NCBI GenBank assembly: GCA_045603305.1
Contig: JAZULV010000010.1
Span: forward strand, 1-11,883
Length of the DNA stretch: 11,883 nucleotides
Direction of reading: 5' to 3'
Source of the DNA: JAFRXK01 sp045603305
Lineage (GTDB): Bacteria; Bacillota; Clostridia; Lachnospirales; Lachnospiraceae
The notes under the pieces are model-generated. The model searched no databases and was not told where the DNA came from. It was given only the letters and a program-made list of their open reading frames with translations. A program made the position numbers and the translations under genes. Shown here piece after piece: positions 1 through 6,067 of the stretch; the stretch's first letter is position 1, and every line of letters begins with the position of its first letter.

Positions 1-1495
1 CTTAAGAAATGTAGTTATTCCAGATAGTGTAACAACTATATGTGGAGAGGCGTTTGCACACTGTAGTAGTCTTGTAAGTATAGAAATTCCTCAAAATGTT
101 ACTCGTATAGATGATTGTATGTTTTTTGGTTGTAATAGTCTTACCAGTATAAAAATCTCGGAAGGTGTAACAAGTATTGGCGATTATGCAATTTATATGT
201 GTAATAATCTTAATGATATATATTACACAGGTACCGAAGAACAGTGGAACAGAATAAGAATAGGAAGACATAATGAGTCTTTATTAAATGCAACTATACA
301 TTTTAATAGTTTTTTTATTGAGGCAGAATCCTACGATTCAATGAGCGGTGTAGCCATCAGAGGAACTAAGGAGCAGAACTCAGATGTTATCAGTAGCATC
401 GATGCTGGTGATTACATGATTTATACCGTGGATATTCCTGAAACAGGTATTTATAGATTTGATGTAAGAGCAGCCAGAAGTGATTCAGGAACAAGCATAT
501 TAAATCTTATGGAGAATGACAGCATAATAGCAAGTTGTGGTATAACAAAGACCGGAGGCTGGTCAATCTTTAGTGAGTTTATAGGAAGTGAAGCAGAGCT
601 TACAGCCGGGACACATACATTCAAAGTGTATGCAAAGGGAGGCAGATACAATCTCAACTGGTACAGAATGGTATACATTGGTGAAGCTACAGTAGCTGAT
701 AGCGTAATTCGTATTGAAGCAGAAAACTACGACTCAATGTCCGGAGTAGCACTCCGTGGCACTCAGGAAATGGGTTCAGATGTAATCAGCAGTGTAGATG
801 TAGGCGATTACATGATTTATACCGTTGACATCACAAAGTCAGGCGTATACAGATTTGATGTGCGTGCAGCAAGAAGTGATGCAGGAACAAGCACATTAAA
901 TCTTATTGAAAATGACATTGTAATGGCAAGCTGTGGTATAAGTACAACCGGTTCATGGTCAACCTTTGGTGAGTTTGAAGGAACTGAGGTTTATCTTACA
1001 GCAGGAACACATACATTCAAAGTATATGCGAAGGGCGGCAGATATAACCTTAACTGGTATGACCTTGTATTAATATCTGGAGATGAACCTGTAACAGATG
1101 GAAGTATTCTTGTAGAAGCTGAAAGTTATGATTCAATGTCCGGTGTTGCAATTAGAGGAACACAGGAAATGGGTTCAGATGTAATCAGCAGTATTGATGC
1201 CGGAGACTACATGATTTACACAGTAGAAGTAACAGAGTCAGGTACATACAGATTCGATGCCCGTGCAGCAAGAAGTGATGCAGGTACAAGCATGTTAAAT
1301 CTTATGGAAAATGACAGTGTAATCGCAAGCTGTGGCATAACCCAGAGTGGCAGCTGGTCAACCTTTAGTGATATGGAAGGAACTGAGGTTTATCTTACAG
1401 CAGGAACACATACATTTAAGGTATATGCAAAGGGCGGCAGATACAATCTTAACTGGTACAAGCTTACATGTATTGCGTTGGGTGAAGTTGCATAA
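1..1495 (+). CDS. BspA-type leucine-rich-repeat protein with three CBM6 modules (5' end missing)
   Basis: The reading frame is open from base 2 to the TAA at 1493-1495, so the start lies left of the window; 497 residues are visible. Bases 2-211 encode three ~23-residue BspA-type (LRR_5) repeats with the pattern I-P..VT.I....F..C.SL, followed by a YYTGTEEQW cap. Three CBM6-like modules follow at about 314-676, 710-1066 and 1109-1465. Each opens with EAE(S/N)YDSMSGVA, has a central GDYMIYTV strand and ends in YAKGGRYNLNWY; the W of G(G/S)WS and the NLNW motif match positions that contact sugar in CBM6. The modules are joined by short linkers, and the protein ends about ten residues after the last one, with no sortase motif or membrane anchor at this end. 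The likely role is extracellular or surface glycan binding. CBM6 members bind beta-1,3-glucan, xylan and other beta-glycans, so the ligand is not known. An enzymatic domain could lie upstream, outside the window. Confidence 0.88.
   Translation, partial: LRNVVIPDSVTTICGEAFAHCSSLVSIEIPQNVTRIDDCMFFGCNSLTSIKISEGVTSIGDYAIYMCNNLNDIYYTGTEEQWNRIRIGRHNESLLNATIHFNSFFIEAESYDSMSGVAIRGTKEQNSDVISSIDAGDYMIYTVDIPETGIYRFDVRAARSDSGTSILNLMENDSIIASCGITKTGGWSIFSEFIGSEAELTAGTHTFKVYAKGGRYNLNWYRMVYIGEATVADSVIRIEAENYDSMSGVALRGTQEMGSDVISSVDVGDYMIYTVDITKSGVYRFDVRAARSDAGTSTLNLIENDIVMASCGISTTGSWSTFGEFEGTEVYLTAGTHTFKVYAKGGRYNLNWYDLVLISGDEPVTDGSILVEAESYDSMSGVAIRGTQEMGSDVISSIDAGDYMIYTVEVTESGTYRFDARAARSDAGTSMLNLMENDSVIASCGITQSGSWSTFSDMEGTEVYLTAGTHTFKVYAKGGRYNLNWYKLTCIALGEVA
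314..1465 (+). repeat. Three tandem CBM6-encoding repeats (~396-399 bp period)
   Basis: The EAE(S/N)YDSMSGVA opening recurs at residue intervals of 132 and 133. Modules 2 and 3 are closest: they share the protein stretch GTEVYLTAGTHTFKVYAKGG and long runs of identical DNA, for example AGGAAATGGGTTCAGATG. Module 1 has diverged more, with a TKEQNSDV stretch in place of TQEMGSDV. This order suggests successive duplications, the 2/3 split being the most recent. Confidence 0.9.
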
Positions 1496-1600
1496 TTGAG
1501 CGGTAGCATAGCATTTGAATTCTAATTTCGGATAATGCATGCAGAATTTTAGAAAAGGTTGAAAAGAGAAGGGCTCGTGAAATCTCTTTCTAATGTGTGG
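1496..1600. other. Convergent intergenic gap; weak hairpin only
   Basis: This 105-bp AT-rich gap separates the stop codons of two converging genes. The only hairpin I find pairs AAAGAGA (1563-1569) with TCTCTTT (1583-1589) around a 13-nt loop. It is low in GC and has no clear U-tract, so a bidirectional terminator is possible but poorly supported. Confidence 0.3.
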
Positions 1601-2485
1601 TTATAATATATTTCTCATCTCCTCCGGCATCTCCTTCTCAAACCTCATCATTTCCTTCGTAATCGGATGCCTAAACTTAAGACTTGCCGAATGCAGTGCC
1701 TGCCTATCAATCACGCTATAATCCGGATTGTACACGAAATCCCCCGGAAGCGGATGACCGATATGTTTCATATGAACTCTTATCTGGTGGGTCCTGCCGG
1801 TTTCGAGGGTGATTCTAAGCAGGGAGTAACCATTTTTATAATCGAGTCTTTTATAATGAGTAACTGCGGCTTCGCCATGCTCGCTGTCGACACAGCGTTC
1901 TATGGTCGAGGTCTCTTTTCTTGCTATCGGAGCGGTGATGGTGCCGCTTTCAGGAGTAAGTCCGGTGGCGATGGCAAGGTATTCACGGTGAATTGTGTGC
2001 TCTCTTATCATATCCGAGAGGATACAGGCACTAAGAGGATTCTTTGCAACAACAAGCAGACCGGAGGTGTCACGGTCGAGGCGGTTTATTGCCCTGAATA
2101 CAAAGGGGTCGCCGTTCTGTTCAAAAAGATAGGCGATACCATTGGCAAGGGTGTTACCGTAGTTGCCCTGGGAAGGGTGAACCGGCATATTTGCAGGCTT
2201 ATTTATAACCATAATGTCTTCGTCATCATAGACAATCTCAAAGTCCAGTTTGGCAGGAGTGATTGCTTCGCTGGAGTCTTTAAGCGGCAGAATGATTTTA
2301 ATAGTTTCGCATCCGGTAAGGATTCTTGTGGTGTACACATGGACTCCGTCTATGGTTATGCCGTCGGGAACCTGCCTGATGCCGCGGATCAGGTGCTGGG
2401 AATAGCCGAAGTCTTTCATAAATGCTTCTATAGTCATGCCGGCATGGGAGCTGTCGGTTGGATGTATTATATGAGTTCGTACCAT
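1601..2485 (-). CDS. RluA/RluD-family RNA pseudouridine synthase
   Basis: This 294-residue protein should convert uridine to pseudouridine in rRNA or tRNA in the cytoplasm. An S4-like RNA-binding region occupies roughly residues 15-66, ending in an ILTGCETIKI stretch like the S4 'gd.i.i' strand. The catalytic domain follows with the family motifs: NKPANMPVHPS (95-105), RLDRDTSG (135-142, catalytic Asp137), REYLA (167-171), GRTHQIRVH (230-238) and LHSASLKF (264-271). The length fits the family. The start at 2485 is chosen because AAGGAG sits seven bases upstream; the frame stays open for another 111 codons, but that extension is low-complexity and runs through the promoter region of the opposite gene. 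Which U is modified cannot be told, as Firmicutes carry several RluA-family paralogues. It is a housekeeping gene unrelated to the glycan genes, although an operator-like site lies between its leader and the divergent operon. Confidence 0.93.
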   Translation of the reverse strand: MVRTHIIHPTDSSHAGMTIEAFMKDFGYSQHLIRGIRQVPDGITIDGVHVYTTRILTGCETIKIILPLKDSSEAITPAKLDFEIVYDDEDIMVINKPANMPVHPSQGNYGNTLANGIAYLFEQNGDPFVFRAINRLDRDTSGLLVVAKNPLSACILSDMIREHTIHREYLAIATGLTPESGTITAPIARKETSTIERCVDSEHGEAAVTHYKRLDYKNGYSLLRITLETGRTHQIRVHMKHIGHPLPGDFVYNPDYSVIDRQALHSASLKFRHPITKEMMRFEKEMPEEMRNIL

Positions 2486-2515
2486 TGGTGGTCTCCTTTG
2501 CAAAAAAAAAAAATT

Positions 2516-2523
2516 AAACGTTT
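2516..2523. promoter_or_regulatory. LacI-family operator-like palindrome, copy 1
   Basis: AAACGTTT in the context TTAAACGTTTTT, centred about 52 bp upstream of the predicted rightward start and 31 bp upstream of the pseudouridine synthase start. Its flanks are not symmetric, so it is the weaker type of match. The central CG with A/T arms is typical of LacI-family targets. Confidence 0.4.
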
Positions 2524-2536
2524 TTGGTGAATAGTA

Positions 2537-2565
2537 TTGATTTACTAAATGATATGGTATACAAT
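2537..2565 (+). promoter_or_regulatory. SigA-type promoter for the phosphorylase operon
   Basis: TTGATT (2537-2542) and TACAAT (2560-2565) are separated by exactly 17 bp, and the -10 is preceded by TA to give TATACAAT. Transcription would start near 2572, leaving an untranslated leader of about 259 nt before the first gene. Confidence 0.65.
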
Positions 2566-2579
2566 ATAAATAAATTATG

Positions 2580-2589
2580 TAAACGTTTA
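2580..2589. promoter_or_regulatory. LacI-family operator or CcpA cre-like site, copy 2
   Basis: TAAACGTTTA is a perfect 10-bp palindrome. The surrounding TGTAAACGTTTAAG matches the commonly used cre consensus TGWAANCGNTNWCA at 12 of 14 positions, counting the degenerate ones. It lies at about +8 to +17 of the predicted transcript, where a bound repressor would block initiation or early elongation. It could serve CcpA, a dedicated LacI-family sugar repressor, or both. Confidence 0.55.
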
Positions 2590-2605
2590 AGTAAAATCTT
2601 TTACT
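2590..2605. repeat. Perfect 7-bp inverted repeat downstream of the promoter
   Basis: AGTAAAA and TTTTACT are separated by TC and directly abut the cre-like palindrome. It could be a second protein-binding dyad or an early weak hairpin in the leader RNA. No factor can be named. Confidence 0.4.
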
Positions 2606-2755
2606 AAATAAAACTATTTTATCATGGTGGGAATAGCGAGTCAAGCTGTGGTGATTTAGAGTGTTATTTGGTAAGCAGGAAGTATCCTCTGTTGGAACTG
2701 ATTTTTGCATATAGGGGGGTGCGGAGTGATTTTTTGAGGAAATATAGAGCGAATA

Positions 2756-2763
2756 AAACGTTT
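2756..2763. promoter_or_regulatory. LacI-family operator-like palindrome, copy 3
   Basis: AAACGTTT in the context TAAAACGTTTCC, inside the predicted leader 67 bp before the first start codon. Its separation from copy 2 (175 bp between centres) would allow repression by DNA looping, but this is inference. Confidence 0.4.
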
Positions 2764-2830
2764 CCTTTTGGAGTTTGAAGGATTTTGCAGATAAGTTTAC
2801 ACTGGAAAAAAGAAGCATGGAGGAATTTGT

Positions 2831-5527
2831 ATGAACAAATATAAGTTTTTAGACAGAGAGGGTACATTTAGCCTCGATAATCCGGAGCTGATTAGTTATC
2901 TCTATTTTCCTATTGCTAATGAATCGGGAGTTATGTCATGTGTGACACCTTCACTTAACGGTGACTCAAAGATGAGTCAGAATATGTTTATTCTTGAACC
3001 GGTAAGCAGTGAGAATCTTCATAATAATAAGTCATCGAGAAACTTTTGGGTTTACGAGAACGGTAAGGGTGCATGGTCTGCAACCGGAGTAAGCTCACCT
3101 CAGATGGCGAAGGTGTTTGGTGATGATAAAGAAGAGACTAGGGTTATTGCAGGTATTCTCTGGCACAAGATGGAGCGTACATCTAAGGTGGCAGGACTTT
3201 CATCAGAGATTATTTCCTATGTTCCTGTTACAGAGGATAAGGTCGAGCTTATGAAGGTTACCGTAACTAATATTTCAGGTGAGACTAAGACACTTACACC
3301 TACAGCGGCGGTTCCGTTATACGGACGTTCAGCAGACAATATTCGTGACCACCGCCACGTTACATCTCTTCTTCACAGAATAGAGACTGTTAAGTATGGT
3401 GTGACCATCAATCCTACGATGAACTTTGACGAGAGAGGACACCAGTTAAATGAAGCAGTTTACGGTGTGATGGGCTGTGCCGGAGATGGCAGTGCACCAA
3501 AGGGCTTCTTCCCGATTGTTGAAGATTATATCGGCGAGGGCGGTTCTTTTGAGATGCCTGAATCTGTAGTTAAGAACAGTCAGGACATGGTTGGTGCAGG
3601 CTACAGAGAAGATGGTTTTGAGACTGTAGGTGCATTAAGATTTGAGGATGTGACTTTGGCTGCCGGTGAGAGTGCTTCATATGTTGTAGCATTAGTTTAC
3701 GGCAACGCTAAGGCAGAGATAGAAGAAACATTTGCAAAGTATGGCAGTGAGCAGGCTTTCGATGAAGGTTTAGAGGCGAATAAGGCTTACTGGGCTGAAA
3801 AGGTTAATGTATCTTATGAGACTGGTGATATTAATTTTGATATGTGGATGCGCTGGGTAAGCTTCCAGCCAATGCTTAGAAGGATTTACGGTTGTTCCTT
3901 CCTTCCTCACCATGATTATGGTAAGGGTGGCAGAGGATGGAGAGATTTGTGGCAGGACTGTCTTGCACTTCTCATTATGAATCCGGACGGCGTAAGAGGC
4001 ATGCTTTATGATAACTTCGGTGGTGTAAGAATTGACGGAAGTAACGCTACTATCATCGGTACAAAGCAGGGCGAGTTTATTGCCGACAGAAATAATATTA
4101 CAAGAGTGTGGATGGACCATGGTGCATGGCCATATCTTACCACAGAGCTTTATATAAATCAGAGCGGAGATTTGGAGTTTTTACTTGAAGAGACTACATA
4201 TTTCAAGGATTTGCAGGCAGCCCGCGGCGAGAAGAAAGACTGGGAGTGGAACACAGAGCAGGGTAATCTCTTAAAGACCGAGAACGGTGAAGTGTACAAG
4301 GGTACAGTGCTTGAGCATATGCTTATACAGCATCTTACTGCTTTCTATGATGTAGGTGAGCACAACCACATCAGACTTCGCGGCGCTGACTGGAATGATG
4401 CTCTTGATATGGCGAAGGACAGAGGCGAGAGTGTTGCATTTACTGCTCTTTACTGCGGTAATTTAGACAACATGGCAGACCTTATTCTTGCCCTCGAAGA
4501 AAAGACAGGCAATTCTACAGTTAAGCTTGCAAAAGAGATGCAGATGCTTATTACTGCTGATAAGAAGATTTATGATGACATCGAAGCTAAGCAGAAGCTG
4601 GTTGAAGCATATTCTGATATTTGCTTACACACTATAAGTGGCGAGCAGATTGAAGTTTCTATAAAAGAACTTGCTGCAGATTTGAGAGGTAAGGCAGAGT
4701 GGATTAAGAACCACATCAGAGAGACCGAGTGGATATCTGACGGCAAGGACAATAACTGGTTCAATGGTTATTATGATAACAGTGGCAGACAGGTTGAAGG
4801 TGTTATTAATGGTGGTGTCAGAATGATGCTCACCGGACAGGTGTTTACTGTTATGACCGGTGTGGCAGATGATGAACAGGTTAAGTCTATTGCAAAGGCG
4901 GCAGATACTTACCTGTATGATGATAAGATTGGCGGCTACCGACTGAATACTAACTTTAACGAGGTTAAGGCTGACCTTGGAAGAATGTTTGGATTTGCTT
5001 ACAGCACCAAGGAAAACGGAGCAGTATTTGCCCACATGGCGACCATGTATGCCAATGCAATGTATCGCAGAGGCTTTGTAAAGGAAGGCTTCAAGTCTAT
5101 CAATACTCTTTATAAGCATTGTGACAATACTCCTGTCAGCAGAATTTATCCGGGAGTTCCGGAGTATATCAATGGTCGAGGCAGAGGTCTTTATCATTAC
5201 CTTACAGGTTCAGCAAGCTGGATGCTTCTTACTGTGCTTACTGAGATGTTCGGTGTTAAGGGAAGCCTTGGCGATTTAAGCCTCACACCAAAGCTTCTTA
5301 AGGAACAGTTTGATGAAGCTGGTAAGGCTGCTATCAGTCTTGTATACGCAGGCAAGAAGGTTAAGGTTATTTATAATAATAAGTCAGCAAAGGAATACGG
5401 AGAGTATTCAATTGTTTCTGTAACAGTTGACGGAGTAAACTGTGAAGTTGCTGATAATAAGATAAAGAGAAGTGTAATTGAAAGCTGGGATAACGCACAG
5501 CATGTAATAGAAGTTACACTTGATTAA
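2831..5527 (+). CDS. GH94 glycoside phosphorylase, probably laminaribiose/beta-1,3-oligoglucan type
   Basis: An 898-residue cytoplasmic inverting phosphorylase, expected to split a beta-glucoside with phosphate to give alpha-glucose 1-phosphate. An N-terminal beta-sandwich (about 1-310) leads into the (alpha/alpha)6 barrel. Visible GH94 features are GRGWRDLWQD (367-376), RGADWNDALD (517-526, holding the catalytic Asp in DWND), TKENGAVFAH (726-735, His735 fitting the phosphate-binding His) and YHYLTGSASW (788-797, T792-G793 fitting the phosphate-binding Thr-Gly). A C-terminal beta-domain completes it. The length is closer to laminaribiose phosphorylases (~900) than to cellobiose or chitobiose phosphorylases (~800-820), and the neighbouring GH161-like gene supports a beta-1,3 substrate. 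Cellodextrin or another disaccharide remains possible. GGAGG lies seven bases before the ATG. It is first in an operon with the cupin and the second phosphorylase. There is no signal peptide, so the substrate must be imported. Confidence 0.88.
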   Translation: MNKYKFLDREGTFSLDNPELISYLYFPIANESGVMSCVTPSLNGDSKMSQNMFILEPVSSENLHNNKSSRNFWVYENGKGAWSATGVSSPQMAKVFGDDKEETRVIAGILWHKMERTSKVAGLSSEIISYVPVTEDKVELMKVTVTNISGETKTLTPTAAVPLYGRSADNIRDHRHVTSLLHRIETVKYGVTINPTMNFDERGHQLNEAVYGVMGCAGDGSAPKGFFPIVEDYIGEGGSFEMPESVVKNSQDMVGAGYREDGFETVGALRFEDVTLAAGESASYVVALVYGNAKAEIEETFAKYGSEQAFDEGLEANKAYWAEKVNVSYETGDINFDMWMRWVSFQPMLRRIYGCSFLPHHDYGKGGRGWRDLWQDCLALLIMNPDGVRGMLYDNFGGVRIDGSNATIIGTKQGEFIADRNNITRVWMDHGAWPYLTTELYINQSGDLEFLLEETTYFKDLQAARGEKKDWEWNTEQGNLLKTENGEVYKGTVLEHMLIQHLTAFYDVGEHNHIRLRGADWNDALDMAKDRGESVAFTALYCGNLDNMADLILALEEKTGNSTVKLAKEMQMLITADKKIYDDIEAKQKLVEAYSDICLHTISGEQIEVSIKELAADLRGKAEWIKNHIRETEWISDGKDNNWFNGYYDNSGRQVEGVINGGVRMMLTGQVFTVMTGVADDEQVKSIAKAADTYLYDDKIGGYRLNTNFNEVKADLGRMFGFAYSTKENGAVFAHMATMYANAMYRRGFVKEGFKSINTLYKHCDNTPVSRIYPGVPEYINGRGRGLYHYLTGSASWMLLTVLTEMFGVKGSLGDLSLTPKLLKEQFDEAGKAAISLVYAGKKVKVIYNNKSAKEYGEYSIVSVTVDGVNCEVADNKIKRSVIESWDNAQHVIEVTLD

Positions 5528-5598
5528 TAATAAGTCTTGGAAAGATTTTAAGTTGGTTTCATAAATATGTGCTATGTCAGGCAGAATGGAGAGATAAG

Positions 5599-6045
5599 AT
5601 GAATAACAGTTTAGTGGAAGTTTCAGAATATACGGACTTTGGATATGCACCGGTCATTTCCTATGAGGGGTGGAGGGTTGCTATTCTCAATTATATTGAT
5701 GAGCTTGAGACTAAGAATATTAAGCGTATTCAGTATCATGATGAAACCGACGAGGTGTTTGTGTTACTGAGAGGTGAGATGATACTTTTTATCGGAGGCA
5801 ATGACAAAGAGCCGGGAGATATTGAGGCAATTAATCTTGAACCATACAAGATGTACAATGTAAAAAGAGGTACATGGCATACCCACACATTGAGTCGTGA
5901 TGCCATGTGCCTGATAGTAGAGAATTCAGACACTGAAGATGATGTTAACTCACCGAGAGTATATATGAATGATGAACAAAAGAAACAGATGGCGGAGCTT
6001 TTTGCATCAATTGTAAAAGACGAAGCCGCATATTATGGAAGATAA
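5599..6045 (+). CDS. Small single-domain cupin of unassigned function
   Basis: A 148-residue protein with one cupin barrel. Motif 1 is QYHDETDEVFVLLRG (45-59) and motif 2 is VKRGTWHTHTL (88-98); likely metal ligands are His47, Glu49 or Glu52, and His94 or His96. The classic HxH of motif 1 is replaced by H-D-E, so the metal site is somewhat atypical. The protein starts with a short WRVAILNYIDE strand region, ends in a helix, and has no signal peptide or DNA-binding domain. The ATG at 5599 is chosen because GGAGAG lies five bases upstream; an in-frame ATG ten codons earlier has no good site. It lies 71 bp after the GH94 gene and 22 bp before the second phosphorylase, so it is almost surely co-transcribed. 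A sugar-binding, sugar-isomerising or small-molecule role in the beta-glucan pathway is plausible, but nothing in the sequence decides it. Confidence 0.85.
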   Translation: MNNSLVEVSEYTDFGYAPVISYEGWRVAILNYIDELETKNIKRIQYHDETDEVFVLLRGEMILFIGGNDKEPGDIEAINLEPYKMYNVKRGTWHTHTLSRDAMCLIVENSDTEDDVNSPRVYMNDEQKKQMAELFASIVKDEAAYYGR

Positions 6046-6067
6046 TATTTGAAAGGCAGGTATTAAG

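Larger units (their letters stand above)
2486..2830. other. Divergent control region between the pseudouridine synthase and the phosphorylase operon
   Basis: This 345-bp gap contains no gene. From left to right it holds the leftward gene's ribosome binding site (2493-2498), a run of 12 A at 2502-2513, three AAACGTTT palindromes, a rightward promoter at 2537-2565, a perfect inverted repeat at 2590-2605, a run of six G at about 2713-2718 and the operon's ribosome binding site at 2819-2823. TTTACTAAAT occurs twice, at 2541-2550 and 2600-2609, bracketing the promoter and second operator. I see no convincing leftward promoter, and the short minus-strand frames here look like chance. Confidence 0.7.

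Noticed and set aside
314..1465. CRISPR-like or short-repeat array
   Set aside because: The repeats are about 400 bp long, in frame and encode CBM6 modules, so they are protein-domain duplications. I saw no CRISPR array, tRNA, rRNA or transposase gene in the window.
1667..2530. 287-codon rightward frame opposite the pseudouridine synthase
   Set aside because: It lies antisense to a gene with full RluA-family motifs, shows no recognisable domain and has no convincing ribosome binding site.
2486..2818. 111-codon N-terminal extension of the pseudouridine synthase
   Set aside because: It is low-complexity, crosses the operon promoter and operators, and the AAGGAG site at 2493-2498 clearly serves the ATG at 2485.
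4625..5197. 190-codon leftward frame inside the GH94 gene
   Set aside because: It is antisense to conserved GH94 motifs and its composition looks like a shadow of the coding strand.
5569..5598. Ten-codon upstream extension of the cupin
   Set aside because: The ATG at 5599 has GGAGAG at the right distance; the upstream ATG has no comparable site and the extension is not cupin-like.
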